From Rhizobium sp. Leaf453 (GTDB lineage Bacteria > Pseudomonadota > Alphaproteobacteria > Rhizobiales > Rhizobiaceae), in the NCBI RefSeq assembly GCF_001425605.1, contig NZ_LMRG01000027.1, positions 194,001-258,000 on the forward strand: a stretch of DNA of 64,000 bases, in the 5' to 3' direction. The notes under the pieces were generated by a model. It was not told the origin of the DNA. It ran no database searches and worked only from the letters and a program-made list of their open reading frames with translations. Of the stretch, positions 42,961 through 51,103 are shown piece by piece. Position 1 is the stretch's first letter, and each line of letters opens with the position of its first letter. The translations under genes and the position numbers were made by a program.

Positions 42961-44556
42961 TTATTCGGCGATGCTGAGGAACTTGCTCAGGTGCTGGTTG
43001 GCAGCATTGTCCTGCCAGCCCTTGACGCGGTCCGAGACCAGCCAGAGTTCAGCCTGGCTGAGGAACGGCGCGATCGGCTGTTCCTTCATCAGCAGTGTTT
43101 CGGCGTCGTGGAGGATCTTCGCACGCTTGGTCGGATCGATTTCCTCGTAGGACTTCTTCATCAGGCCGTCGAACTCGGCGTTTTCGAAGTGGCCGTAGTT
43201 GAAGGTTTTGTTCGAACCAACGCTCAGCGCCAGGAAGTTTTCAGCGTCTGCATAGTCGGCTGTCCAGCCGGCGCGGGCGACGTTGAACTTGCCGCCTTCC
43301 TGCAGGTAGGCGTAGTGCGAGGATACGTCGAGGTTCACCAGCGACACTTCCGCGCCGAAGGTGTTCTTCCACATGTCGGCGACGGCGGTGGCGACGCGCT
43401 CGTGGTTCGGGTTGGTATTGTAGCGGATTTCGATCTTCAGCGGCTTGCCGCCTTCACCGTAACCGGCTTCCTTCATCAGCTTGAGGGCTTCATCCTCGCG
43501 ATCGAGCTGTGACATGTCTGCGAAATCGGCCTTGCCCGGCTCATAACCGGCCATGCCGAACGGCACCATCGAATAGGATGGCAGCTGCGAGCCCGAGTAG
43601 ATGTCCTTGGCCAGGAAGTCGCGGTCGACGGCCATGGAGAGCGCGCGGCGGACGCGAACGTCGCTATAGGGCTCCTGGCGGGTGTCGAAAGCGTAGTAAT
43701 AGGTCGCGAGTGCCGAAGACACATGGACCTGTTCGCCATAGGCTTTCTTCAGGCGGTCGATCTGGTCGGCCGAGAAGTTATAGGCGAGGTCCATTTCCTT
43801 GGCTTCGAAGCGGCGGACCGAAGCGGCCTGGTCGTCGATCGGGTAGAAGATGACCTTGTCGATCTTGACGTTGGCGGCATCCCAGTAGGACGGGTTCTTT
43901 TCCGTCGTCAGCGTATCGTTGGGCGTGTGGGCGACGAGCTTGTAGGCGCCGTTCGACACCATCACGCCTGGCTTGACGAAATCGGCGCCATTCTTTTCGA
44001 CGCTGGCCTTGGAGACCGGCAGGGCGGTCTGGTGGGCGAGCAGTTCGAGGAAGAAGGGGGTCGGACGCTCGAGCGTGATTTCCAGCGTCTTCTCATCGAC
44101 GGCTTTCACACCCAGTTGGTCAAGCGGAACTTCGCCCTTGTTGACCTTTTCGGCGTTCTTGATCGGGAAGAGGATGTTGGCGTAGCCGGCGGCAGTCTTC
44201 GGATCTTCGACGCGCTTCAGCGAGAAGGCGAAGTCTTCCGCCGTAACCGGCGAACCGTCCGACCACTTGGCGTCGGCGCGCAGCTTGAAGGTATAGACGA
44301 GACCATCATCGGACAGGTCCCAGCTTTCGGCGGTGCCGGGCACGATCTTGCCGGAGGCGTCATAGATGGTCAGGCCTTCGTAGAGGTCCTTGAGGATGAA
44401 CTCTTCGATGTTGATGGAGGTGTGGGCCTGGTCGAGCGTCTGCGGTTCGCCGGCATTGCCGCGGTGCAGGACGGTTTCGGCCAGCGCCGGGCTTGCGCCG
44501 ATGAGAATCGATCCCAGCAGTATGGCTGTACGGAGGTTGAATTTTGCCAATGTCAT
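42961..44556 (-). CDS. Peptide ABC transporter substrate-binding protein, OppA
   Basis: 531-residue family-5 extracellular binding protein. Signal peptide MTLAKFNLRTAILLGSILIG with cleavage after PALA. Mature landmarks are RGNAGEPQTLDQAHTSINIE, the family motif AKWSDGSPVTAEDF and YNTNPNHERVATAVADMW. The start ATG 44556 has GAAGGAGAAC upstream. It is the first gene of an operon continuing with oppB, oppC and the fused ATPase. Length is normal for OppA, unlike the 695-residue AgpA at the left end. Likely captures oligopeptides or murein peptides. Confidence 0.93.
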   Translation of the reverse strand: MTLAKFNLRTAILLGSILIGASPALAETVLHRGNAGEPQTLDQAHTSINIEEFILKDLYEGLTIYDASGKIVPGTAESWDLSDDGLVYTFKLRADAKWSDGSPVTAEDFAFSLKRVEDPKTAAGYANILFPIKNAEKVNKGEVPLDQLGVKAVDEKTLEITLERPTPFFLELLAHQTALPVSKASVEKNGADFVKPGVMVSNGAYKLVAHTPNDTLTTEKNPSYWDAANVKIDKVIFYPIDDQAASVRRFEAKEMDLAYNFSADQIDRLKKAYGEQVHVSSALATYYYAFDTRQEPYSDVRVRRALSMAVDRDFLAKDIYSGSQLPSYSMVPFGMAGYEPGKADFADMSQLDREDEALKLMKEAGYGEGGKPLKIEIRYNTNPNHERVATAVADMWKNTFGAEVSLVNLDVSSHYAYLQEGGKFNVARAGWTADYADAENFLALSVGSNKTFNYGHFENAEFDGLMKKSYEEIDPTKRAKILHDAETLLMKEQPIAPFLSQAELWLVSDRVKGWQDNAANQHLSKFLSIAE

Positions 44557-45186
44557 TTTGTTCTCCTTCCCCTCTTTTAGGTTGTGAAGCGGCGAGAGAA
44601 TGCCAATTTTCGGGCAAAGGCAAGGCTCTTTGTCATACCGTGAGGGCCGCTGCATGCATAACCGGCAGGTAACTATAGCGTCGCGGTTGCATTTCAATCG
44701 TGTCGCTTTTCGACCCGTTTGCGGTGGTCAGGCTATATCCGTCACCCGGCCATCACGGAGCGTGGCGCAAGATTGGGAATGATTTCCAGCACCTTACGTA
44801 ATATGCATTCTTTTGGTTCAGGCGGGCGGAAAGGATCGTTCTCGGCAGACCCTTCAAGCTTTGGCGCCTGCATTCTCCAAACCTTTCGTGCATGATGCTC
44901 TGCTTTCAACCGAAAGCTGTTTCGAACTTTTTCTGAGAAAAAATGCATGAAAGTTTGTCCACAGCGGCCGATCTGTAACGTTACCGGTAACAAACCGAGG
45001 GTGTTTGCATTTTAGCGGCAGTTGCCAAACGTGGATCATCAATTAAGGTGCGGACAAATCCGTCCCGCATTCCCCAGGAGGGCTGGTCAAAAGACCGGTT
45101 GGCGTTTGCGGCGAGCAGTTCTGCTCAATCGGAGAATAACGGTGGCTGCCGCATAAGGGCGGCGCAAGAAACGGGAGACTTCTTGA
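44557..45186. other. 630-bp intergenic region with an operator and UTR
   Basis: Divergent space between oppA (minus) and fructose-bisphosphate aldolase (plus). From 44742 to 44993 a minus-strand 83-codon frame exists but has no Shine-Dalgarno and no recognised fold. A 6-bp hairpin (GCTTTC with GAAAGC) lies at 44902-44917. A 12-bp perfect palindrome lies at 44980-44991. The aldolase start has GGGAG upstream. It holds promoters for both sides and a long leader for the aldolase; no RNA gene could be identified. Confidence 0.4.
44980..44991. promoter_or_regulatory. LacI-type operator upstream of fba
   Basis: A perfect 12-bp palindrome, GTTACCGGTAAC, with a central CG as usual for LacI-family operators (the E. 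coli gluconate repressor GntR site has the same core). It lies about 195 bp upstream of the aldolase start, in the same gap as oppA's promoter. No LacI-family gene is in the window. Sequence visible; family assignment by resemblance. Confidence 0.5.
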
Positions 45187-46233
45187 ATGGCATTGATCAC
45201 CTTGCGTCAGTTGCTGGACCATGCGGCTGAACACAATTACGCCCTGCCTGCCTTCAATGTGAACAATCTTGAATATATCCAGGCTGTCATGCGCGCCGCC
45301 GATGCGACGGATTCCCCGGTCATCCTGCAGGCGAGCCGTGGTGCCCGCGCCTATGCCGGCGATGCGTTCCTGCGCCACCTAATCCTTGGTGCGGCGGAAG
45401 AATATCCGCATATCCCGGTCTGCCTGCATCTCGACCATGGCGACCAGCCGTCGACCTGCATCTCGGCGATTACCAACGGCTTTACCTCCGTCATGATGGA
45501 CGGTTCGCTGTTGGCCGACGGAAAATCGATCGCCTCCTATGAATACAATGTCGGCGTCACCGCCGAAGTGGTGAAGATCGCCCACGCGGCCGGTGTCTCC
45601 GTCGAAGGCGAGCTTGGCTGTCTCGGCAACCTGGAAACGGGCGCTGGCGAGAAGGAAGACGGCCATGGCTTCGAAGGCAAACTGTCGCGGGACGAACTGC
45701 TGACCGATCCGGAACAGGCCTTCGATTTCGTCGAGAAGACCGGCGTCGATGCGCTCGCCGTCGCCATCGGCACCAGCCACGGCGCCTATAAGTTCACTCG
45801 CGCCCCGGATGGCGAAATCCTGTCGATCGACACGATCGCCAGGATCCACAAGCGCCTACCGAACACCCATATGGTCATGCATGGCTCGTCCTCGGTGCCG
45901 CAGGACTTGCAGGACCTGTTCAACGAATTCGGCGGCAAGATGAAGCAGACCTGGGGCGTTCCGGTACACGAGATCCAGAAGGCCATCCCGCTCGGTGTCC
46001 GCAAGGTCAATATCGACACTGACCTGCGTCTGGCCTTCACCGGCGAAATCCGCAAGCACCACCTGCAGCATCCCGATAATTTCGATCCGCGCAACTACCT
46101 GAAGCCGGCGACGGCGCGCATGGTCGAAGTCTGCAAGGAGCGTTTCATCGCCTTCAACGCTGCCGGACAGGCCTCGAAGATCCGCGTCATGCGCCTGCCG
46201 GACATGGCAAAGGCCTACGCCAAGGCTGCTTGA
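45187..46233 (+). CDS. fba: Class II fructose-bisphosphate aldolase
   Basis: 348-residue zinc-dependent class II aldolase (CbbA type). It begins [20 protein letters not shown], with the zinc ligand motif in [18 protein letters not shown], the segment [10 protein letters not shown] and the C-terminal region [16 protein letters not shown]. It interconverts fructose-1,6-bisphosphate with DHAP and glyceraldehyde-3-phosphate in the cytoplasm; in rhizobia it serves gluconeogenesis or the Calvin-type route rather than glycolysis through Pfk. Shine-Dalgarno GGGAGAC lies before ATG 45187. Standalone gene with a LacI-type palindrome upstream. Confidence 0.93.
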   Translation: MALITLRQLLDHAAEHNYALPAFNVNNLEYIQAVMRAADATDSPVILQASRGARAYAGDAFLRHLILGAAEEYPHIPVCLHLDHGDQPSTCISAITNGFTSVMMDGSLLADGKSIASYEYNVGVTAEVVKIAHAAGVSVEGELGCLGNLETGAGEKEDGHGFEGKLSRDELLTDPEQAFDFVEKTGVDALAVAIGTSHGAYKFTRAPDGEILSIDTIARIHKRLPNTHMVMHGSSSVPQDLQDLFNEFGGKMKQTWGVPVHEIQKAIPLGVRKVNIDTDLRLAFTGEIRKHHLQHPDNFDPRNYLKPATARMVEVCKERFIAFNAAGQASKIRVMRLPDMAKAYAKAA

Positions 46234-46382
46234 CCATTGCATGTCGCGGGGGTTTCGTTCCCCGCCACATCTTGCCCCTGTGGGACGCTTGCAAATGGGC
46301 GAAGCCGCCTTCCGATCCGACGAAAGCGGCAAAATATGTTCACTCATGCAAGATTTATCCACCTGTGAATATGATTTGACCG

Positions 46383-46396
46383 GTAAAGCGCTTTAC
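46383..46396. promoter_or_regulatory. LacI-type operator upstream of the FAH-family gene
   Basis: A perfect 14-bp palindrome, GTAAAGCGCTTTAC, lies 61 bp upstream of the start at 46457, close to possible promoter elements. The GCGC core and A/T flanks are typical of LacI/GalR-family sites. No such regulator is encoded here. It suggests sugar- or sugar-acid-responsive control of the hydrolase. Confidence 0.5.
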
Positions 46397-46456
46397 AATG
46401 CCGCCTGCCTTTGATTTGTCAGTGCGCATCATCATTGCGTTTGAGGGAAGAGAAAC

Positions 46457-47296
46457 ATGAAACTTCTGCGGTATGGGCCGATCGGCTCGGAAAAGCCGGG
46501 CGTTCTCGGCTCGGATGGCCAGATCCGGGATCTGAGCGGCGTGATCGCCGATGTCGGCGGTGCGGCGATCAGCGACATAGGCTGGGCGGATGGTCTCGAT
46601 ATCGACGGCCTGCCGGTTGTCGGAGGTTCACCGCGCCTTGGCGCATGTGTTGCCGGAACCGGCAAGTTCATCTGCATCGGCCTCAACTATGCCGACCACG
46701 CCGCCGAAACCGGCGCGACCGTTCCGCCGGAACCCGTCATCTTCATGAAGGCGACTTCGGCCATCGTCGGCCCGAACGACGACGTGCTGATCCCGCGCGG
46801 TTCGGAAGCCACCGACTGGGAAGTCGAACTCGGCGTCGTCATCGGCAAGAAGGCCAAGTATGTGTCGCAAGCCGATGCGCTCGATCATGTCGCAGGCTAC
46901 TGCGTCATCAACGACGTCTCCGAGCGCGATTTCCAGACGAAGCGCGCCGGCCAGTGGACCAAGGGCAAGTCCTGCGACACGTTTGGCCCGACCGGCCCCT
47001 GGCTGGTGACGAAGGATGAAGTCGCCGATCCGCAGAACCTGAAGATGTGGCTGACGGTCAATGGCGTCAGCAAGCAGAACGGCTCGTCGAAGACGATGGT
47101 CTACGGTGTCGCGCATGTCGTCAGCTATCTCAGCCAGTTCATGACGCTGCATCCCGGTGATGTCATCTCGACCGGCACGCCGCCCGGCGTCGGCATGGGC
47201 TTCAACCCGCCGCAATATCTAAAGGCCGGCGATGTCGTCGAACTCGGCATCGAGGGCCTCGGCACGCAGAAGCAGACTTTCATCGCCGACGTCTGA
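46457..47296 (+). CDS. Fumarylacetoacetate hydrolase family protein
   Basis: 279-residue FAH-fold enzyme. Landmarks are ICIGLNYADHAAETG, the metal carboxylates in DWEVELGVVIGKKAKYV, and the late DVISTGTPPGVGMGFNPPQY. This subgroup includes 2,4-diketo-3-deoxy-L-fuconate hydrolase, ureidoglycolate lyase-like and oxaloacetate/acylpyruvate hydrolases, acting on C-C bonds in sugar-acid or aromatic breakdown. The LacI-type operator upstream favours a sugar-acid pathway, but no fuconate genes are here. ATG 46457 follows GAAGAGAAAC. Standalone gene, followed by the split terminator region. Confidence 0.87.
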   Translation: MKLLRYGPIGSEKPGVLGSDGQIRDLSGVIADVGGAAISDIGWADGLDIDGLPVVGGSPRLGACVAGTGKFICIGLNYADHAAETGATVPPEPVIFMKATSAIVGPNDDVLIPRGSEATDWEVELGVVIGKKAKYVSQADALDHVAGYCVINDVSERDFQTKRAGQWTKGKSCDTFGPTGPWLVTKDEVADPQNLKMWLTVNGVSKQNGSSKTMVYGVAHVVSYLSQFMTLHPGDVISTGTPPGVGMGFNPPQYLKAGDVVELGIEGLGTQKQTFIADV

Positions 47297-47318
47297 TCGT
47301 TGAAGCGATCTCGATGCG

Positions 47319-47346
47319 AGGGCGCGTGCTTCGGCATCGCGCCCTT
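47319..47346 (+). repeat. Left 28-bp direct repeat: terminator hairpin without its T-run
   Basis: AGGGCGCG stem, TTCG tetraloop region and CGCGCCC return form a terminator-like hairpin ending in TT, but the following bases are CAGACTG instead of the T-run. The identical 28 bp recurs at 47591-47618 where the T-run does follow. This copy is the left flank of the inserted element at 47347-47590. Confidence 0.75.
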
Positions 47347-47590
47347 CAGACTGCTGACAAACTCACAAGCCGATTGTTTGAGAATGCGGCAACCCCACTA
47401 TCCCTCATCCTCGCCCTCGTGGCGGGGATCCAGTGACCCGACGTCTGTCGGGTCAAAAGACTCTTTCAGGCCAAGGACTTGGGCTGACTGGATTCCTGTG
47501 ACGAGCACAGGAATGACTGAGAGGATGGTGGCTTCAGACGTCCCAAATAACGTCCGAAATCGCGGAAAGATGACTTTGTCAGCACACTGA
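47347..47590. mobile_element. 244-bp MITE-like or RIME-like element
   Basis: The 244-bp interval is flanked by 28-bp direct repeats and has 18-bp terminal inverted repeats with 15 matches: left CAGACTGCTGACAAACTC, right complement CAGTGTGCTGACAAAGTC. Inside are several hairpins: TGACCCGAC with GTCGGGTCA, ATTCCTGTG with CACAGGAAT, CCTCGCC with GGCGGGG, and a longer ATCCAGT/ACTGGAT pair enclosing the first. No coding frame is found. This is the build of a non-autonomous palindromic repeat; internal segments resemble rhizobial RIME-type motifs. It was apparently inserted into a terminator. Copies elsewhere cannot be checked here. Confidence 0.65.
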
Positions 47591-47622
47591 AGGGCGCGTG
47601 CTTCGGCATCGCGCCCTTTTTG
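47591..47622 (+). terminator. Terminator with T-run (right copy of the 28-bp repeat)
   Basis: Stem GGGCGCGTGC closed by a TTCG loop and GCA-T-CGCGCCC, followed by TTTTTG. This is the complete rho-independent terminator. Before the element's insertion it would have ended the FAH-family transcript; now the element lies between gene and terminator. The phnF stop lies at 47629 on the other strand. Confidence 0.75.
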
Positions 47623-47628
47623 TTGCGC

Positions 47629-48366
47629 TTAGGTCTCGATCTTCAGCTTGACGCGATCGGCGGCAAAGCGGGTGCGGGCAAATTGCACCGGAACGCCGTC
47701 CGGATCGGCATTGATCGCCGTCGCCTCGATAACGATGGCGCCGGGCGACAGCCTGAGTAATGACAGCTCGTTGGCATCGGCATGCCGGGCGACGAGTTCC
47801 GTCGATACGCGCACATAGTCGGCGAGCCCCTCGGCCGCGAAGGCCTTGGTGATCGAGCCCAGTTGCGCAAAATGCTGGGCCATGCCCGGAAACCGCGCCT
47901 GCGGAAAATAGCTGGTGGAGCAGGAGACCGGCCGTCCATCGGCACTGCTGAGCGCTTCCACCTCTATGCATGGCATGCCGGGGGGAATGCCCAGCCCGGT
48001 CGCGATTTCCCCGGTCGCGGGCACGACGGCATGCGCCAGCAATCTCGCTTCGAGGTCGCGTGTCTGGTCGCTCAGACCCTGTGAAAAGCGGGTGCGGCGG
48101 GAGATTGGAAAGCTCAGGCGTTCCTTGCGCCGGACCATGGTGCCGCGCCCCTGGATGGCTTGGACAAGACCTTCCTCGGCCAAGGCCGCCAGCGCGCTCC
48201 TCACCGTATGGCGGTTGACGCCGAACTGGCCTGCCAGCATCATCTCGGGCGGAACCATGCCGGTCTTGTCGTATTCGCCATTGCTGATCGCAAGCCGGAT
48301 CAGGTCGGCAATCTGCCGCCAGAGGGCAACCCCGGTCTGCCGCTCGACGGCTTTTTTCGAATTCAT
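47629..48366 (-). CDS. phnF: GntR-family regulator of phosphonate use, PhnF
   Basis: 245-residue GntR/HutC-type regulator. N-terminal winged helix: QIADLIRLAISNGEYDKTGM, then VNRHTVRSALAALAEEGLVQ; C-terminal UTRA ligand domain covers residues about 95-240 (YFPQARFPGMAQHF, VSTELVARHADANE). In phn loci PhnF represses the C-P lyase genes. It is divergent from phnG and a 18-bp palindrome lies between them. A possible effector is phosphonate or a C-P lyase intermediate. Confidence 0.88.
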   Translation of the reverse strand: MNSKKAVERQTGVALWRQIADLIRLAISNGEYDKTGMVPPEMMLAGQFGVNRHTVRSALAALAEEGLVQAIQGRGTMVRRKERLSFPISRRTRFSQGLSDQTRDLEARLLAHAVVPATGEIATGLGIPPGMPCIEVEALSSADGRPVSCSTSYFPQARFPGMAQHFAQLGSITKAFAAEGLADYVRVSTELVARHADANELSLLRLSPGAIVIEATAINADPDGVPVQFARTRFAADRVKLKIET

Positions 48367-48383
48367 GTCACAGGCCCGTCATG
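48366..48383. promoter_or_regulatory. Pho-box-like direct repeat at the phnF start
   Basis: TGTCACA and CGTCATG, each a 7-mer near the PhoB consensus CTGTCAT, are set 11 bp apart. They begin at the phnF start codon and extend into the phnF-phnG gap. Only two half-sites are seen, with imperfect matches, so this is weaker than the array upstream of phnC. It would allow phosphate-starvation control of phnG. Confidence 0.3.
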
Positions 48384-48418
48384 TTCAAGTTCTAGAAGTG
48401 GGTTATCAGATGTATGGT

Positions 48419-48436
48419 TGTCTATATTAATAGACA
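48419..48436. promoter_or_regulatory. PhnF-type operator upstream of phnG
   Basis: Perfect 7-bp arms, TGTCTAT and ATAGACA, flank ATTA in the 86-bp gap between divergent phnF and phnG. A symmetrical site in this position is what a GntR/HutC-family PhnF dimer would need; the mycobacterial PhnF sites also have a TAGAC-type core. The site is visible; binding by PhnF is inferred. Confidence 0.55.
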
Positions 48437-48452
48437 TTTCGGACGGAAAGCA

Positions 48453-48920
48453 ATGGACGCGATCAGAGAAAAACGAGACGCCTCTGCGGATCAGCGCAAA
48501 CGGACCATGGGCCTTCTGGCGCGTGCCACTGCTGCCGAGCTGCAGGCCGGTTGGCAGGCCGTCGAGCCGAAGCCGGAGGTGCATCCCGTGCGTGGTCCCG
48601 AAACGGGGCTGATCATGGTACGCGGCCGCGTCGGCGGTGGCGGCGATGCCTTCAATCTGGGCGAAGCGACCGTCAGCCGTGCCGCGGTGCGCCTGGCTTC
48701 GGGTGAAGTCGGCCATGGGCAGTTGCTTGGCAACGATCGGGAAAAGGCACGCCTTGCCGCCATCTTCGATGCACTCCAGCAGCGGCCGGAGCATCGGCAG
48801 ACCGTCCTGCGGATGGTCGAGGCCATCGAGGGGCGGATCGAAGTCGAAGATCGCCTGCAGGCCGAACAAACGGCGGCGACGCGGGTCGATTTCTTCACCA
48901 TGGTGCGGGGAGACAATTGA
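48453..48920 (+). CDS. phnG: Phosphonate C-P lyase subunit PhnG
   Basis: 155-residue subunit of the PhnGHIJ core complex. It has the family segment FNLGEATVSRAAVRLASGEV, followed by GHGQLLGNDREKARL, and a helical tail. In E. coli PhnG and PhnI with PhnH and PhnL start the pathway by attaching the phosphonate to ribose at ATP's C1'. ATG 48453 (MDAIREKRD) is preferred; upstream in-frame sequence runs into the PhnF operator. Its stop overlaps phnH by one base. Confidence 0.92.
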   Translation: MDAIREKRDASADQRKRTMGLLARATAAELQAGWQAVEPKPEVHPVRGPETGLIMVRGRVGGGGDAFNLGEATVSRAAVRLASGEVGHGQLLGNDREKARLAAIFDALQQRPEHRQTVLRMVEAIEGRIEVEDRLQAEQTAATRVDFFTMVRGDN

Positions 48921-49549
48921 TGGCTATCCAAAGCGAGCAACAGCGTGCCGCGACCGGCATCTATGCCGGCGCTTTCGCCGATCCGGTGTTCCAGTCCCAA
49001 TCCGTATTCAAGGCGCTGATGGACGCCATGGCCCGGCCGGGCACGATCCTGTCGCTCGGTGCGGCCGCGGCTCCTCCGGCTCCGCTCGGCGCGGGTGCGG
49101 GTGCGATCGCGCTGACGCTCTGCGACGATGGAACACCTGTCTGGCTGAGCGCGGCGCTTGCTGCATCGACCGTTCCCGCCTGGCTGTCCTTCCATACCGG
49201 CGCGCCGTTGACGGATGTCCGGCCGGAAGCGCGATTCGTCTTCGTCGAGGCAGGTGGGTTGGTGCCCGGCTTCGACCAGTTCGCACTCGGCACCCAGGAA
49301 TATCCGGATCGCTCGGCGACACTGGTCCTGGAAATCGCCGCGCTGCAGGGTGGTCTGGCCTTTACTGCGACAGGCCCCGGCATTCGTGACGAGGTCACCA
49401 TCGCCCCGGTCGGCCTGCCCGACATCTTCCTGACGCTGTGGGATGAAAACCGGGCGATTTTCCCGCGCGGCGTCGATCTGATCCTCGTGGCGGGCACCGA
49501 TATCGTGTGCCTGCCGCGCACCACCAAACTTCGCCGTCGGGAGGTCTGA
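48920..49549 (+). CDS. phnH: Phosphonate C-P lyase subunit PhnH
   Basis: 209-residue PhnH with the family segments FADPVFQSQSVFKALMDAMA and later LTLCDDGTPVWLSAAL. It is part of the PhnGHIJ core, structurally related to PLP enzymes but without the cofactor lysine. Start ATG 48920 overlaps the phnG stop (TGATG), with an upstream TTG 1 codon away as alternative. The gene ends 2 bp before phnI. Confidence 0.92.
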   Translation: MAIQSEQQRAATGIYAGAFADPVFQSQSVFKALMDAMARPGTILSLGAAAAPPAPLGAGAGAIALTLCDDGTPVWLSAALAASTVPAWLSFHTGAPLTDVRPEARFVFVEAGGLVPGFDQFALGTQEYPDRSATLVLEIAALQGGLAFTATGPGIRDEVTIAPVGLPDIFLTLWDENRAIFPRGVDLILVAGTDIVCLPRTTKLRRREV

Positions 49550-49551
49550 CC

Positions 49552-50664
49552 ATGTATGTTGCCGTCAAGGGAGGCGAAGCCGCCATCGCCAATGCGCACC
49601 AGCTTCTCGCCGACCGCCGCCGTGGCGACCGGTCGCTGCCGGCGATTTCGATCGACCAGATCGTCGCCCAGCTCGGACTTGCGGTCGATCGCGTCATGGC
49701 CGAGGCCTCGCTCTACGATCGCGAACTGGCCGCGCTGGCCGTGCGGCAGGCGCGTGGCGACATGATCGAGGCGATCTTCATCCTGCGTGCCTATCGCACG
49801 ACACTGCCGCGCTTCGGCATGTCCGTGCCGGTCGATACCGCCGCCATGAAGATCGAACGCCGCGTCTCGGCGACCTACAAGGATCTGCCGGGCGGCCAGT
49901 TGCTTGGGCCTACGTTCGACTATACCCATCGCCTGCTCGACCCGTCGCTGCTAACGGATGAGCCCGTCGCCGAACCGCTGCGCCGTCCGGTCGACGAGGG
50001 CTCGATGATGCGCGTCTCCGACATCCTGTCGGGCGAAGGACTGATCGAGGGCGATGGCCAGATGCCGCAGGACCACGTGCCGGGCGATCTGACGCGCGAG
50101 CCGCTTGAATTTCCGCTGAACCGCGACCTGCGCCTGCAGGCTTTGGCGCGGGGCGACGAGGGTTTCCTGCTGGCGCTCGCCTATTCGACACAGCGCGGCT
50201 ATGCCCGCACCCATCCCTTTGTTGGCGAGGTCCGTATCGGCACGGTCGAGGTCGAGATGGATATTCCCGAACTCGGCTTTGCCGTCTCGCTCGGCCGTAT
50301 CCAGGTGACCGAATGCCAGATGGTCAACCAGTTCCAGGGCTCGACCAAGACGCCGCCGCAGTTCACACGGGGTTACGGCCTCGTCTTCGGCCAGAGCGAG
50401 CGCAAGGCCATGGCCATGTCGCTGGTCGATCGCGCCCTGCGGGCGAAGGAATTCGGCGAGGATATCGTCGCGCCGGCGCAGGATGAGGAATTCGTGATTT
50501 CCCATTCCGACAACGTCCAGGCGACCGGCTTCGTCGAGCATCTGAAGCTGCCGCACTATGTCGACTTTCAGGCGGAACTCGATCTCGTGCGCCGCATGCG
50601 CGCCGAATATGAGACTCGCGCTGAGGCGGAGAAGACGGGCACGATGCGGGAGGCGGCGGAATGA
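49552..50664 (+). CDS. phnI: Phosphonate C-P lyase subunit PhnI
   Basis: 370-residue PhnI, the nucleosidase-type subunit that with PhnG/H/L converts ATP and phosphonate to alpha-D-ribose-1-phosphonate-5-triphosphate and adenine. It begins MYVAVKGGEAAIANAHQLLA and contains GYGLVFGQSERKAMAMSLVD near residue 284-303 and HVDFQAELDLVRRMR-like tail. GGGAGGT lies upstream of ATG 49552. The stop overlaps fosX by 4 bp, showing that fosX belongs to this transcript. Confidence 0.93.
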   Translation: MYVAVKGGEAAIANAHQLLADRRRGDRSLPAISIDQIVAQLGLAVDRVMAEASLYDRELAALAVRQARGDMIEAIFILRAYRTTLPRFGMSVPVDTAAMKIERRVSATYKDLPGGQLLGPTFDYTHRLLDPSLLTDEPVAEPLRRPVDEGSMMRVSDILSGEGLIEGDGQMPQDHVPGDLTREPLEFPLNRDLRLQALARGDEGFLLALAYSTQRGYARTHPFVGEVRIGTVEVEMDIPELGFAVSLGRIQVTECQMVNQFQGSTKTPPQFTRGYGLVFGQSERKAMAMSLVDRALRAKEFGEDIVAPAQDEEFVISHSDNVQATGFVEHLKLPHYVDFQAELDLVRRMRAEYETRAEAEKTGTMREAAE

Positions 50665-51080
50665 TCGAGGACATCTCCCACATGACCTTCGTCGTCCGCG
50701 ATCTCGACCGGATGAGCGAAATTCTCGAAACCGTCTTCGGCGCCAGGGAAGTCTATGACAGCGGTGACAAGCCGTTTTCACATGCGCCGGAAAAATTCTT
50801 CATGATCGGCGACCTCTGGATCGCCATCATGGAAGGGGAAAGCCTGAACCAGCGCACCTACAACCACGTCGCCTTCAAGATCCGCGACGAGGATATCGAC
50901 ATCTACCTGGAGCGCATTGTCTCCCTTGGTCTCGATGTCATGCCGCCACGGCCGCGCATCGAGGGCGAGGGTAGGTCGATCTATTTCCACGACGCCGACA
51001 ATCATCTGTTCGAGCTGCATTCCGGTACGCTGGACGAGCGGCTGGAAGCCTATGCGCGAATGCACGAGGCGGCAGAATGA
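50661..51080 (+). CDS. fosX: FosX-type fosfomycin hydrolase/VOC protein
   Basis: 139-residue vicinal-oxygen-chelate protein closely like FosX. Metal ligands H7, H69 and E118 and the catalytic glutamate E44 occur at the family-canonical positions (ISHMTFVV, AEPEKF-type HAPEKFFMIG, TYNHVAFKI, FELHSG). FosX adds water to the oxirane of fosfomycin, a phosphonate. Overlap with phnI by 4 bp (ATGA) puts it inside the C-P lyase operon, as reported for Mesorhizobium loti, where it was suggested to act on a phosphonate. Active-site conservation is direct; native substrate is open. Confidence 0.9.
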   Translation: MIEDISHMTFVVRDLDRMSEILETVFGAREVYDSGDKPFSHAPEKFFMIGDLWIAIMEGESLNQRTYNHVAFKIRDEDIDIYLERIVSLGLDVMPPRPRIEGEGRSIYFHDADNHLFELHSGTLDERLEAYARMHEAAE

Positions 51081-51103
51081 TGATTTCGTCACAGTGGGGC
51101 GGA

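Noticed and set aside
44742..44993. 83-codon minus-strand frame in the oppA-fba gap
   Set aside because: No ribosome site, no domain and it would overlap the operator palindrome.
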